The notes below the pieces were generated by a model, which saw only the letters and a list, made by a program, of their open reading frames with translations, searched no databases and was not told the origin of the DNA. Below, piece after piece: positions 26,919-36,793 of a stretch of 64,000 nucleotides of DNA. Location: assembly GCF_001422725.1 (NCBI RefSeq), contig NZ_LMMA01000012.1, positions 525,937 through 589,936 of the forward strand, read 5' to 3'. The position numbers and the translations under genes are program-made. Every line of letters starts with the position of its first letter. The first letter of the stretch is position 1. This stretch comes from Flavobacterium sp. Leaf82 (GTDB taxonomy: Bacteria > Bacteroidota > Bacteroidia > Flavobacteriales > Flavobacteriaceae).

Positions 26919-27371
26919 ATGAAAGTAGTCATCCAAAGAGTTTCCCAAGCATCAGTTACGGTTGATGAAAAAAAAGTAGCTGATATTCAGAAAGGTTTAT
27001 TGGTTTTGGTTGGGATTGAAGATCTGGATACTCAGGAAGATATCGATTGGCTGGTGGGGAAAATTATAAAAATGAGAATTTTTGGCGACGAGAACGACGT
27101 CATGAATTGTTCTGTTCAGGATATCGACGGAGATATTATCGTAGTAAGCCAATTTACACTTCATGCTTCTACGAAAAAAGGAAACCGCCCATCATACATA
27201 AAAGCAGCAAAACCGGACTTTGCAATCCCAATGTATGAGAATTTTGTTCAGTCTTTAGAGAAAGAATTCAACAAGAAAATACAAACCGGAATTTTTGGTG
27301 CAGATATGAAAGTTAGCCTACTGAATGATGGACCTGTAACGATTTTAATAGATAGTAAAAACCGAGAATAA
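26919..27371 (+). CDS. dtd: D-aminoacyl-tRNA deacylase
   Basis: 150 aa. Hydrolyses D-amino acids from mischarged tRNA. It opens with MKVVIQRVSQASVTVDEK and has the active-site loops SQFTLHASTKKGNRPS (the SQFTL motif) and NDGPVTILIDS (the GPVT motif). The length is standard. It lies downstream of rsgA with a separate start region. Confidence 0.95.
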   Translation: MKVVIQRVSQASVTVDEKKVADIQKGLLVLVGIEDLDTQEDIDWLVGKIIKMRIFGDENDVMNCSVQDIDGDIIVVSQFTLHASTKKGNRPSYIKAAKPDFAIPMYENFVQSLEKEFNKKIQTGIFGADMKVSLLNDGPVTILIDSKNRE

Positions 27372-27409
27372 TTTTCATAAACAAATGTTAAGCATTTCTA
27401 AAAATAATA

Positions 27410-27417
27410 TATATTTG
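27410..27417 (+). promoter_or_regulatory. Candidate -7 promoter box (TATATTTG)
   Basis: An exact TAnnTTTG match, 16 bp before the ATG of the first DUF3857 gene. No strong -33 TTTG is seen at 19-21 bp upstream. Confidence 0.45.
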
Positions 27418-27433
27418 GCGAAATTACTTACTA

Positions 27434-29341
27434 ATGAAATTTACTTTTTTCGGGTTATTTTTTTTCTTATTTATTAGCCTTACTTCTGCTCAAAAAAGCG
27501 AATATATTTTTACTACAATTTCAGACAGCCTTAAAGAAAATGCTAATGCGGTTGTTCGTTTTGATCAAACTGATATAACGATTCTGTCGCAACGAAGTAT
27601 GAATGCTAAAAATCATCGCGTTGTAACTGTTCTTAACGAAAAAGGAATTGATGCAATTCAGGCTTATGAATTTTATGATAAATCAACTTCTGTTAAAAAT
27701 ATAGAAGCAATAATTTATGATGCTTTTGGTAAAGAGATCAAAAGAATTAAAAGAAAAGATTTTAAAGACCAAAGTATCGTTGGCGGAAGCACATTGTTTT
27801 CGGATAGTCGATATATTTATTTAGATTATACTCCAATTTCATATCCTTTTACCGTTGAATTTAATAGTGAAGTCCAAACTTCATCGACTGCTTTTATTCC
27901 AAGTTGGATGCCTTTAAGAGGTTTTTATACCAGTATAGAAAAAGCATCTCTAAATGTTATTTGTCCTCTGGATCTGGGTTTTAAAAAGAAAGAGTTTCAA
28001 TTCTCCGGTTTTAATATAAAAAAAGTACTAGATACCAATACACAGCTTTCATACATTGCCACAAATATTTTAGCGCAAAAAAAAGAAGATTACTGTCCGT
28101 CGTACAAAGATTTATTTCCTAAAGTAATGATGGGTTTAGAACGTTTTCACCTTGAAGGTGTTGATGGAACAGCTACAAATTGGACTGATTTTGGGAAATG
28201 GTATTCTGAAAAAATTCTATCAGGAACCACTGATTTGCCGGACGAAACAAAGATAAAAATCAAGGCAATTGTTGGAGATGAAAAAGATCCTGTCAAAAAA
28301 GCAAAACTAGTCTATGATTTTGTACAAAAAAAATCAAGATATGTTAGCATTCAGGTAGGTATTGGCGGCTGGAAACCAATGTTAGCAACTGATGTTGATC
28401 GTTTAGGATATGGAGATTGTAAAGCGTTGACAAATTACACAAAAGCGCTTTTACATGCAGTTGATGTTCCTTCCTATAATACGGTTTTATATGGAGACAC
28501 TTATAAAACAAACATAGAATCTGATTTTGTTTCGATGCAGGGAAACCACATGATATTGTCTATTCCAAACGGTAATCATTATATCTGGTTAGAATGTACA
28601 AGTCAGGATGATCCTTTTGGATATCAGGGAACTTTTACAGATGATCGTGATGTTTTGATCATTAAACCTGAAGGCGGAGAGATTGTGAGAACTAAAATAT
28701 ATGAAGATATAGGAAATACCCAGCAAGACAAAGGAACTTATACGATAGACGAAAACGGGAATTTTGTCGGGTCAATTTCAATCGTTTCTGCCGGATCTCA
28801 ATATAGTTCTAAAGCCAGAATCGAAACGTTGCAGCCTACAGAAAAGGAATCACATTATAAAGAATATTGGGATAATATCAGCAACTTAAAATTGGGCAAA
28901 ATATCCTTTAACAATAACAAAGAAAAGGTTCAGTTTGTTGAAGATGTTCAAATTAGTGCCATAAACTATGCAACAATTTCTGCCAATAAAATGATTTTTA
29001 CTGTAGATGCTTTCAATCAAAGTGCTGCGAATGTCAAAAGAATTCGAAATAGAAAAAATCCATTTCAAATCCAGCGAGGTTATTTAGATACAGATGAAAT
29101 TGAGATTAATTTACCTGCTGGTTTTGTAATAGAATTTTTGCCTTCCAATTTTGAATTAAAAGGAAAATTTGGAGAATACAAAACTGAAATCATCAAAAAA
29201 GAAAATAATAAACTGCTTTACAAACGCTCTATGTTTTTAAACAAAGGGAAATATTCTAATAAAGAATATGATGAATACCGCCTTTTTATGGAGCAAGTGT
29301 CAAGAAACGATAATGCCAAAATTATATTAACAAAGAACTAA
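27434..29341 (+). CDS. DUF3857 / transglutaminase-like exported protein, catalytic residues present
   Basis: 635 aa. The signal peptide ends near TSAQKS. Residues ~40-230 are a DUF3857 beta domain. Residues ~270-400 are a transglutaminase-like core with Cys329 in GYGDCKALT and His372 in QGNHMILS, followed by WLECTSQDD, where the usual Asp of the triad may be replaced by Glu. The C-terminal part is beta-rich (DUF3858-like). It is the first of three tandem paralogues, with 8 bp to the next. Periplasmic or outer-membrane protein cross-linking or cleavage is possible, but the substrate is unknown. Confidence 0.85.
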   Translation: MKFTFFGLFFFLFISLTSAQKSEYIFTTISDSLKENANAVVRFDQTDITILSQRSMNAKNHRVVTVLNEKGIDAIQAYEFYDKSTSVKNIEAIIYDAFGKEIKRIKRKDFKDQSIVGGSTLFSDSRYIYLDYTPISYPFTVEFNSEVQTSSTAFIPSWMPLRGFYTSIEKASLNVICPLDLGFKKKEFQFSGFNIKKVLDTNTQLSYIATNILAQKKEDYCPSYKDLFPKVMMGLERFHLEGVDGTATNWTDFGKWYSEKILSGTTDLPDETKIKIKAIVGDEKDPVKKAKLVYDFVQKKSRYVSIQVGIGGWKPMLATDVDRLGYGDCKALTNYTKALLHAVDVPSYNTVLYGDTYKTNIESDFVSMQGNHMILSIPNGNHYIWLECTSQDDPFGYQGTFTDDRDVLIIKPEGGEIVRTKIYEDIGNTQQDKGTYTIDENGNFVGSISIVSAGSQYSSKARIETLQPTEKESHYKEYWDNISNLKLGKISFNNNKEKVQFVEDVQISAINYATISANKMIFTVDAFNQSAANVKRIRNRKNPFQIQRGYLDTDEIEINLPAGFVIEFLPSNFELKGKFGEYKTEIIKKENNKLLYKRSMFLNKGKYSNKEYDEYRLFMEQVSRNDNAKIILTKN

Positions 29342-29349
29342 TCAATCAA

Positions 29350-31371
29350 ATGAAATTTATTAAACTTTTTAGTCTGTCAATTCTCTTGTTATTTATTTCA
29401 AAAGTAACAGCGCAGGAATTTAAATTAGGGAAAGTATCAATTGCCGAATTAGAGCAAAAAGTGCATCCTAAAGATTCATCGGCCGTCGCAGCAATTTTGT
29501 ACAAAAAAGGTGAAACCAGGATCGAATATGATGTAAAAGATGGTTTTGTTACCCTGACCGATGTTGAGACCAGAATTAAAATTTATAAAAAAGAAGGTTA
29601 CAATTGGGCAAATCAAGGTCTTTGGTATTACAATACAATTAATTTACCTGAAAAAGTAACTTTTACAGATGCAGTAACCTATAATCTGGTAGGAGGAAAA
29701 ATAGAAAAGACAAAACTGAAAAGTGAAGGTGTTTTCGATGAAGTTGTAGATAAATTTAGAGGACTTAAAAAGATAACGATGCCTAATGTTAAAGAAAGAT
29801 CGGTAATTGAATTTAGATATACCATTAAAAGTCCAACAGATAGATTGATAAGAGAATGGGGTTTTCAAACGAGCATTCCCGTAAATTATTCGGAGTTTAT
29901 AACGTATATTCCTGAATATTATGTTTTTAATACCAAGCAAAAAGGATATATTTTTCCTAAAATTACAAGTGAGAGAAATTCCAGAACTGTAACACTTACT
30001 AATAAGGAACGAACTATTCCGGGAGGTACACAAGATACGAGAACGCAGTATGCATCAGATAAGTTTGACTATATAGAAACTAAAACGAGATATTTGGCAA
30101 TCGATTTTCCTGCAATAAAAGAGGAAGTCTATGTCAATAATATCAATAATTATGTTTCTGCTATTCAACATGAATTATCAATGATAACCAATTTTAAAGG
30201 TGAGAAGAAAATGTATTCTACTGATTGGAATTCGGTAGTAAAAACGATTTATAGTTATGATGATTTTGGTCCAGAGTTAAATAAAACAGGCTATTTTGAA
30301 GATGATTTAAATGCATTACTATCAGGAGTTAATAATGCTGATGAAAAAATGATCATTATTTTAAATTATGTAAAATCAAGAGTAAAATGGAATGATTATT
30401 TTGGATATAGTTGTGATAAAGGAGTTAAAAGAGCATACAAAGAAAAATCAGGAAATATTGCTGATATAAATTTAATGCTTACCGCTATTTTACGTTATGC
30501 AGGTTTGACAGCAAACCCGGTTTTGGTAAGTACACGTTCTAACGGAATTTCAGTTTTCCCGAACAGAACTGCCTTTAATTATGTTATTGCTGCTGTAGAA
30601 ACACCAAATGGAAATGTTTTATTAGACGCATCAGATAAGTTCTCAACTCCAAATGTTTTGCCTTTTAGAGCTTTAAACTGGTCAGGAAGATTGATTAGAA
30701 AAGACGGAAGTTCTGAAGAAGTAGATTTGATGCCAAAAAAAGCATCGATTGATAATATAACCCTGAATTATAGCATTAACCCCGAAGGAAAAATAACAGG
30801 AAAAACGAGAAGACAATTAGGGGACTATCAGGCTTTGATAACCAGAGATAATATAGATAGTGTAAAAGAAGAAGAATATTTAGAAAAGCTCGAAAATCAA
30901 AATAATAAGATTGAAATTACCGATTATTCAAGAGCAAATGAAAAAGAAATTTTGTTGCCAGTTATAGAAACGTATTCATTTACGGGTAATAACTTATGCG
31001 AAATAATAGGAGGAAAAATATATGTTAGTCCAATGTTATTCTTTGCAAACGAAAAAAATCCATTTAAGCAAGAGACTAGGGAATATCCAGTAGATTTCGG
31101 ATTTCCTTTTACAAGCAGATATAATATTACAATTCAAATCCCTGAAGGATTTACGGTTGAAACATTGCCAGCCCCGGCAGTTATTAATATGCAGGATAAT
31201 TTAGGTGTATTTAAATTTAATATAGGGGCAAATGGTAATTCATTACAATTAAGTGTGCAGCACCAAATTAATGAAGCGATAGTTTCTACAGAGCAATATG
31301 AGATGCTTAAAGAATATTATAAAGGAATGATCGCAAAACAATCTGAAAAAATTGTTTTAAAAAGAATGTAA
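29350..31371 (+). CDS. DUF3857 paralogue with a degenerate transglutaminase core
   Basis: 673 aa, signal peptide ending near KVTAQE. Same domain order as its upstream neighbour, but closest to the gene that follows (shared openings such as LGKVSIAELEQKV and VSIAEL/VTIAEL). The Cys position is Ile370 in SGNIADINLML, and the His position is Tyr411 in FNYVIAAVE. LLDAS retains the Asp. It is therefore unlikely to be an active transglutaminase or protease. It starts 8 bp after the previous gene and is followed after 1 bp by the next. Confidence 0.83.
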   Translation: MKFIKLFSLSILLLFISKVTAQEFKLGKVSIAELEQKVHPKDSSAVAAILYKKGETRIEYDVKDGFVTLTDVETRIKIYKKEGYNWANQGLWYYNTINLPEKVTFTDAVTYNLVGGKIEKTKLKSEGVFDEVVDKFRGLKKITMPNVKERSVIEFRYTIKSPTDRLIREWGFQTSIPVNYSEFITYIPEYYVFNTKQKGYIFPKITSERNSRTVTLTNKERTIPGGTQDTRTQYASDKFDYIETKTRYLAIDFPAIKEEVYVNNINNYVSAIQHELSMITNFKGEKKMYSTDWNSVVKTIYSYDDFGPELNKTGYFEDDLNALLSGVNNADEKMIIILNYVKSRVKWNDYFGYSCDKGVKRAYKEKSGNIADINLMLTAILRYAGLTANPVLVSTRSNGISVFPNRTAFNYVIAAVETPNGNVLLDASDKFSTPNVLPFRALNWSGRLIRKDGSSEEVDLMPKKASIDNITLNYSINPEGKITGKTRRQLGDYQALITRDNIDSVKEEEYLEKLENQNNKIEITDYSRANEKEILLPVIETYSFTGNNLCEIIGGKIYVSPMLFFANEKNPFKQETREYPVDFGFPFTSRYNITIQIPEGFTVETLPAPAVINMQDNLGVFKFNIGANGNSLQLSVQHQINEAIVSTEQYEMLKEYYKGMIAKQSEKIVLKRM

Positions 31372-31372
31372 T

Positions 31373-33364
31373 ATGAAGTTTCACAGCTTAATTATAATTA
31401 TTTTTTTGTTTTTAGGATTTTCAAAAGTCAAAGCTCAAAACTATGAACTAGGAAAAGTCACTATTGCTGAATTAAATGAAAAAGTAAATCCAACAGATAC
31501 GACCGCACCAGCAGCAATATTGTTTAAAAAAGGAAAGACTTTTTATACGTTTGATAAAGACAAAGGCTTTTCTGCCAATCATCTTTATGAATTTAAAATT
31601 AAAATCTATAAAAAAGAAGGATTAAAATGGGCTGATCAAAAAGTACGTTTTTACATTGCTTATCAAACGATGAACGAAGACCGTTTAGAGTTTTCAAACG
31701 CTGTTACCTATAATTTAGAGAACGGATCTATTGTAAAAACAAAACTGGATAATCAGGGTACTTTTAAGAAAAAAGTAAATGAGTTTTGGAATGAAAAGAC
31801 AATAACATTGCCAAATGTAAAAGTAGGTTCCATTATTGAATATCGATACATTCTAAAATCTGAGAACATAGTAAAATTACCCGACTTTGATTTTCAATAT
31901 GATATTCCGTTAAACTACTTTGAATATAAAACAGATATTCCGGAATACTATATTTATAAACCAATTCTGGTTGGAGGTCATAAAGTCGAAACAGAATCAA
32001 AATTGACTAATGGAAGTCAAAGTTTTGAAGGAGAATATAATAGATCTACGGCAATTTCGTACAAACAAATAAGTGCTTTTTATAGAGGAAAAGATATTCC
32101 TGCATTAACAACAGAACCCTATGTAGATAATATAGATAATTACAGAGGATCTGTTCAGCATGAATTAGAGAGAGTTCGTTATCCGGATCAGCCTGTAAAA
32201 GATTATACAATGTCTTGGGAAGGTGTGGCAACCAGTATTTTTAAAAATGAAAATTTTGGAAAAGAACTAAATCAAAATGATTTTTTGTTAGAAGATGTTA
32301 AACGATTATTGACCAATGTTGAATCCAAAAAGGAGAGGTTGAATATTATTTTTAAGTTCATTCAAAACAAAATGAACTGGAATGAAATAAATGATTGTTT
32401 CACAGAGAAAGGAGTAAAAAAAGCTTATACCGACCAAACAGGAAATGTAGCTGAGATCAATTTTATCTTGATTAGTATGTTAAGATTGGCAGGAATAGAT
32501 GCAAGTCCGGTTTTAGTAAGCACAATACAAAACGGAGTTCCGGTTTATCCCACAAGAACTGGGTTTAATTATGTAATTGCAGCTGCTGAAATCGAGGAGA
32601 AACAAATTTTGTTAGACGCAAGCCATAAATTTACTTACCCTGGAATTTTGCCCTTAAATGTTTTAAACTGGAAAGGAAGACTTATAAAAGATGATGGAAC
32701 TTCGCAAGAAATAGATCTGGTTCCTAATAAACCCTCAAAAGAGTTTTCAAACTTAGTGGTCAAAATAGATGAGTTTGGTAAAATTGAAGGTAAAATTAGA
32801 ATTCAAAGAACAGACTACGATGCATATCGCTTTAGGATTGAAAATGCCAATAAAAACCAGGAAAATTATCTCGAAAAATTAGAAGAACAATTGGGTGATT
32901 TGAAAATTTCTAATTACATAATTGAAAATAAAAAAACTAATTTTTCAGAACCTGTTATAGAAACCTTTTCATTAATCTCAGACAATAGTGTGGAAATAAT
33001 TGGAGGTAAATTTTTTGTAAATCCCTTGTTGTTTTTCACAAGAACTAAAAATCCTTTTACTCAGGAAGAAAGACAAATGCCGGTTTATTTTGGTTATCCA
33101 ACTCAGGAAAAATTCAATTTGAATATAGAAATTCCCGAAGGATATATAGTAGAATCTTTGCCATCTCCAATTAAGATTTTATCAGAAAATAAAGAGATCA
33201 TTTACACATTAAATATATCCAGTGAAGGAAACAAAATTCAAATAAGTAGCTTAAAAGAAATTAACAATAGTATTTTTGCAGCAGATCAATATAATGGATT
33301 AAAAGAGCTTTTCCAGAAAATGATTGTGAGTCAAAATGAAAAAATTGTTCTTAAAAAAATATAA
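31373..33364 (+). CDS. DUF3857 paralogue with a degenerate transglutaminase core
   Basis: 663 aa, signal peptide ending near KVKAQN. Close paralogue of the preceding protein. The Cys position is Val359 in TGNVAEINFIL and the His position is Tyr400 in FNYVIAAAE; LLDAS is kept. Its ATG overlaps the spacing of the prior stop (1 bp gap), so the three are surely co-transcribed. The MazG-like gene starts 2 bp after its stop. A binding or structural role, perhaps with the active paralogue, is inference. Confidence 0.83.
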   Translation: MKFHSLIIIIFLFLGFSKVKAQNYELGKVTIAELNEKVNPTDTTAPAAILFKKGKTFYTFDKDKGFSANHLYEFKIKIYKKEGLKWADQKVRFYIAYQTMNEDRLEFSNAVTYNLENGSIVKTKLDNQGTFKKKVNEFWNEKTITLPNVKVGSIIEYRYILKSENIVKLPDFDFQYDIPLNYFEYKTDIPEYYIYKPILVGGHKVETESKLTNGSQSFEGEYNRSTAISYKQISAFYRGKDIPALTTEPYVDNIDNYRGSVQHELERVRYPDQPVKDYTMSWEGVATSIFKNENFGKELNQNDFLLEDVKRLLTNVESKKERLNIIFKFIQNKMNWNEINDCFTEKGVKKAYTDQTGNVAEINFILISMLRLAGIDASPVLVSTIQNGVPVYPTRTGFNYVIAAAEIEEKQILLDASHKFTYPGILPLNVLNWKGRLIKDDGTSQEIDLVPNKPSKEFSNLVVKIDEFGKIEGKIRIQRTDYDAYRFRIENANKNQENYLEKLEEQLGDLKISNYIIENKKTNFSEPVIETFSLISDNSVEIIGGKFFVNPLLFFTRTKNPFTQEERQMPVYFGYPTQEKFNLNIEIPEGYIVESLPSPIKILSENKEIIYTLNISSEGNKIQISSLKEINNSIFAADQYNGLKELFQKMIVSQNEKIVLKKI

Positions 33365-33366
33365 CT

Positions 33367-33693
33367 ATGGACTTGAAAAATGCACAACTTGATGTCGATA
33401 CCTGGATAAAAGAACACGGTGTTCGCTATTTTAATGAGCTTACAAATATGGCACAACTTACAGAAGAAGTTGGAGAAGTAGCCAGAATAATTGCGCGCCG
33501 ATATGGTGAACAATCAGAGAAAGAAAGTGATAAAAATAAAGATCTAGGCGAAGAATTAGCCGATGTTGTTTTTGTAGTTTTATGTCTTGCCAACCAAACC
33601 GGAATAGATTTACAAGATGCTTTTGATAAAAAAATGGATTTAAAATCAGTTCGCGATAAAGACCGTCATAAAAACAACGATAAATTAAAATAA
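33367..33693 (+). CDS. MazG-like nucleotide pyrophosphohydrolase
   Basis: 108 aa, an all-helical single MazG domain. The metal-binding pattern is EEVGEVARI in the first pair of helices and DLGEELADVVFVVLCLA in the next (ExxE...ExxD). The domain hydrolyses nucleoside triphosphates, often non-standard ones. It lies 2 bp after the third DUF3857 gene and is probably translated from the same message, although the functions seem unrelated. Confidence 0.87.
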   Translation: MDLKNAQLDVDTWIKEHGVRYFNELTNMAQLTEEVGEVARIIARRYGEQSEKESDKNKDLGEELADVVFVVLCLANQTGIDLQDAFDKKMDLKSVRDKDRHKNNDKLK

Positions 33694-33711
33694 TTGTGAA
33701 ATATCACTCAT

Positions 33712-33826
33712 AAGTTTTGAATTATGAGTTTTGAATTTTGAATTATGAATGTGGAGTGGTAAATTGCGTGGCGAATTACGTTTCTAATCATTCATAATTC
33801 ATAATTTACAATTTACAATTAAAAAA
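33712..33826. repeat. Gene-free stretch with GAATTATGA stutter and inverted arms
   Basis: Words such as TTTTGAATTATGA repeat two or three times, and GAATTATGAATG (about 33740) pairs with CATTCATAATTC near 33790. It precedes the aroA start. No regulatory site is recognised. Confidence 0.4.
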
Positions 33827-35050
33827 ATGAATTTACTACTCCAGACAACTCAACATAATTTACAAGGACAAATTGCAGTAACAGGATCAAAAAGCGAAAC
33901 GAATCGTTTATTGTTGTTAAAAGCATTGTTTCCAAATATTACATTAGCGAATACATCAAATTCTGATGATAGCGAAGTAATGCAAAAAGCTTTAATAGGA
34001 AATGACCAAATTGTAGACATTCATCATGCAGGAACTGCAATGCGGTTTTTAACGGCATATTTTGCTGTAAACGAAAGTCGCGAAGTCGTAATGACAGGTT
34101 CAAGCAGAATGCAGGAACGTCCGATAAAAATTTTGGTTGAAGCTTTAGGACAACTGGGAGTTGAGATTTCTTATGAAAAAGAAGAAGGCTATCCGCCAAT
34201 TCGAATTAAAGGAAAAAAAGTAACCGCTTCAAAAGTTACTTTGGCAGCAAATGTAAGCAGTCAGTATATTTCGGCACTTTTATTAGTCGCTTCAAAATTA
34301 GAAAATGGTTTAGAACTGACTTTAGAAGGGGAGATTACTTCGATTCCGTATATCAAAATGACTTTGGCTTTGTTGAACGATTTAGATATTCAAACCAGTT
34401 TTGAAGGGAATGTAATTAAGGTTTTTCCAAAAGCTGAGGTTGCAACAAAAGAAATGGTTGTAGAATCTGATTGGAGTTCAGCATCTTACTTTTTTAGTTT
34501 AGTTGCTCTGGCAGATACAGCTTCGATTACTTTAAGCAGTTATAAAGAAAATAGTTTGCAGGGAGATTCTGAATTGGTTTCACTTTACGAGAAATTAGGA
34601 GTTCAGACTACTTTTCAGGACAATAAAATGACGTTGATAAAACAAGAGAATTTTAAATTTGAAACCGTAAATTTTGAACTAAATAATACTCCGGATATTG
34701 CACAAACTATTGTAGTAACGTGTTTGGGTCTGGGAATTGGTTGTCATTTGACAGGTCTTCATACATTGAAAATTAAAGAAACAGACAGACTTGAAGCACT
34801 AAGAATTGAACTGACAAAATTAGGAGCAAATATCTCAGTTACAAACGATAGTTTAACTCTGATAGCTTCAGAAAACATCAATCATAATGTAAAAATTGCC
34901 ACTTATAACGATCATCGTATGGCAATGGCATTTGCACCTTTAGCCTTAAAAGTCCCTATCATTATCGAAAATGCTGAAGTAGTTTCTAAATCATATCCTG
35001 ATTTCTGGAATGATCTGAAAGAATTGAACTTCCAAGTTTCGGAATTGTAG
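33827..35050 (+). CDS. aroA: 3-phosphoshikimate 1-carboxyvinyltransferase (EPSP synthase)
   Basis: 407 aa. Joins shikimate 3-phosphate and phosphoenolpyruvate in the shikimate pathway. Motifs: VTGSKSETNRLLLLKALF near the N-terminus, HHAGTAMRFLTAYFA (the NAGTAMR motif with HAGTAMR here), GSSRMQERPIKILVEAL, KETDRLEALRIELTKLGA and ATYNDHRMAMAFA. The protein is slightly shorter than the usual ~430. It stands apart from the pheA operon. Confidence 0.95.
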   Translation: MNLLLQTTQHNLQGQIAVTGSKSETNRLLLLKALFPNITLANTSNSDDSEVMQKALIGNDQIVDIHHAGTAMRFLTAYFAVNESREVVMTGSSRMQERPIKILVEALGQLGVEISYEKEEGYPPIRIKGKKVTASKVTLAANVSSQYISALLLVASKLENGLELTLEGEITSIPYIKMTLALLNDLDIQTSFEGNVIKVFPKAEVATKEMVVESDWSSASYFFSLVALADTASITLSSYKENSLQGDSELVSLYEKLGVQTTFQDNKMTLIKQENFKFETVNFELNNTPDIAQTIVVTCLGLGIGCHLTGLHTLKIKETDRLEALRIELTKLGANISVTNDSLTLIASENINHNVKIATYNDHRMAMAFAPLALKVPIIIENAEVVSKSYPDFWNDLKELNFQVSEL

Positions 35051-35130
35051 AAATAAAATAATCGCTACAAATTCAAGAATTATTTAATAATAAAGCTTAA
35101 AAATTCGTGAATTCGTGGCGAAAAAAAATA

Positions 35131-35157
35131 GCCCCTAGTTTTAACTAGGGGTTTTTT
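35131..35157 (+). terminator. aroA terminator
   Basis: A perfect palindromic stem CCCCTAGTTTTAACTAGGGG followed by GTTTTTTA, 80 bp after aroA. Confidence 0.85.
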
Positions 35158-35220
35158 ATGTCCTGATTTTTCGGCTTTTGCCAAATAAAAGCATTAGCAA
35201 TTTTTTAGACAATCCCAATT

Positions 35221-35247
35221 AAATGAACTTATATAACTTATATGGTG
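35221..35247 (+). repeat. ACCATATAAG-family repeat, single copy
   Basis: 27 bp identical to the right arm of the repeat at 10272 over most of its length. It lies in the 363-bp gap between aroA and queA; the rest of the gap holds only the aroA terminator and CACGAATT words. Confidence 0.6.
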
Positions 35248-35413
35248 AAATTCCATTTTTTTATGTTGCCAAAACACCACTAAATCAACGACTTTTAAAA
35301 ATAAACGTCAAAACACTTGACAACGCCTATCTCACAGTCGTATATTTGCACACGATTAAAAATCAGGTATTCAAATAATCCTGATCGAAATCTATAACTC
35401 ATAACTTTCTCAA

Positions 35414-36463
35414 ATGAAATTATCACATTTTCAATTTAATTTACCGAAAGAACTTTTAGCAGAATTCCCGGCAGAAAACAGAGACGAATCTCGTTTAATG
35501 GTGATCGATCGTCAAAAACAAACTATAGAGCACAAAATGTTTAAAGATGTTATCAATTATTTTGATGACGGAGACGTTTTGATTCTTAACAATACTAAAG
35601 TTTTCCCTGCACGTTTGTATGGAAACAAAGAAAAAACAGGAGCAAGAATTGAAGTTTTCTTATTAAGAGAATTAAATTCTGAGCAACGTCTTTGGGACGT
35701 TTTAGTTGATCCGGCTAGAAAAATTAGAATTGGTAACAAACTTTATTTTGGTGATGACGATTCGTTAGTTGCTGAGGTAATCGACAATACGACTTCTCGT
35801 GGTAGAACTTTACGTTTTTTATATGACGGTTCTTACGAAGAGTTCAGAAACAAATTGACAGAACTTGGAGAAACTCCAATTCCTAAATACATCAGTAGAG
35901 AAGTAACAGCTGAAGATGCTGAAAGATACCAAACTATCTACGCAAAAGAAGAAGGAGCTGTAGCTGCACCAACTGCAGGTTTACACTTCTCGAAACACCT
36001 TTTGAAAAAATTAGAAATCAAAGGAATCAACTTTGCTGAAGTTACACTTCACGTAGGTTTGGGAACTTTTAATCCGGTTGAGGTTGAAGATTTGTCTAAA
36101 CACAAAATGGATTCTGAAGAATTGATCATCAAACAAGAAGCTTGTGATATTGTAAACACTGCAAAAGCAAATAAAAAACGTATTTGTGCTGTTGGAACAA
36201 CTTCGATGCGTGCTATTGAAAGTTCAGTTTCATCTCAAAATACTTTAAATCCTTATGAAGGATGGACAAATAAATTTATTTTTCCTCCTCACGATTTTAG
36301 TATTGCAAACTGTATGATTACAAATTTCCACACACCAAAATCAACATTATTAATGATGATTTCTGCTTTCTGTGGACATGATTTAATGAAACGTGCATAC
36401 GATGAAGCAATCAAAGAAGAATACAAATTCTATTCTTACGGAGATGCAATGTTAATTATCTAA
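35414..36463 (+). CDS. queA: S-adenosylmethionine:tRNA ribosyltransferase-isomerase
   Basis: 349 aa. Transfers and isomerises the ribosyl part of SAM onto preQ1-tRNA to give epoxyqueuosine. It opens with the standard [29 protein letters not shown], and has [41 protein letters not shown] and [23 protein letters not shown], all typical. queE at 59220 belongs to the same pathway. Flanked by terminators, so a single-gene unit. Confidence 0.96.
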   Translation: MKLSHFQFNLPKELLAEFPAENRDESRLMVIDRQKQTIEHKMFKDVINYFDDGDVLILNNTKVFPARLYGNKEKTGARIEVFLLRELNSEQRLWDVLVDPARKIRIGNKLYFGDDDSLVAEVIDNTTSRGRTLRFLYDGSYEEFRNKLTELGETPIPKYISREVTAEDAERYQTIYAKEEGAVAAPTAGLHFSKHLLKKLEIKGINFAEVTLHVGLGTFNPVEVEDLSKHKMDSEELIIKQEACDIVNTAKANKKRICAVGTTSMRAIESSVSSQNTLNPYEGWTNKFIFPPHDFSIANCMITNFHTPKSTLLMMISAFCGHDLMKRAYDEAIKEEYKFYSYGDAMLII

Positions 36464-36485
36464 TTAGAATTTATCTCATAAGTTA

Positions 36486-36516
36486 GACCCGACAGGTTTT
36501 TAAAACCTGTCGGGTC
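36486..36516 (+). terminator. queA terminator (CCCGACAGG family)
   Basis: A perfect 15-bp stem GACCCGACAGGTTTT with its complement, centred on a single T, 22 bp after queA, followed by CTTCTGTTTTT. Same core as 51362 and 63148. Confidence 0.75.
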
Positions 36517-36534
36517 TTCTGTTTTTATGATTTT

Positions 36535-36750
36535 CAGGTTTCAGGTTTCAAGTTTCAAGTTTGACATTAGTTGCGAAATTTAAACGCAAAGTTCGCAAGG
36601 TTTTTTTGCTCAGTTGTGTTTGCGAAATGTAAAAGAGCGCAACGCTTTGCGAGCTTAACGTTTTTTAAATGCTAGACTTAAAAGAGACTTTGCGAACTTT
36701 GCGGTTAAAATGCACAATGCATATCAACTTGAAACCTGAAACTTGAAACA
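36535..36750. repeat. Nested inverted repeats: GGTTTCAAGTTTCA arms outside, CTTTGCG arms inside
   Basis: CAGGTTTCAGGTTTCAAG (36535 on) pairs with CTTGAAACCTGAAACTTG (36729 on). Within, ACGCAAAGTTCGCAAGG (36580 on) pairs with GACTTTGCGAACTTTGCGG (36690 on). This fills nearly all of the 330-bp gap between queA and kynU, leaving ~40 bp for the kynU promoter. Confidence 0.6.
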
Positions 36751-36763
36751 AAACAAACTTTTT

Positions 36764-36778
36764 CCTTATTTTTACGAT
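36764..36778 (+). promoter_or_regulatory. Candidate kynU promoter region (CTTATTTTTACGAT)
   Basis: TATTTTTA (36767-36774) is one base off TAnnTTTG and has a TTG 21 bp upstream (36743-36745). The same 14 bases precede kmo (49932-49945), which acts in the same pathway. Confidence 0.4.
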
Positions 36779-36793
36779 TCAAAATAATAAAAA

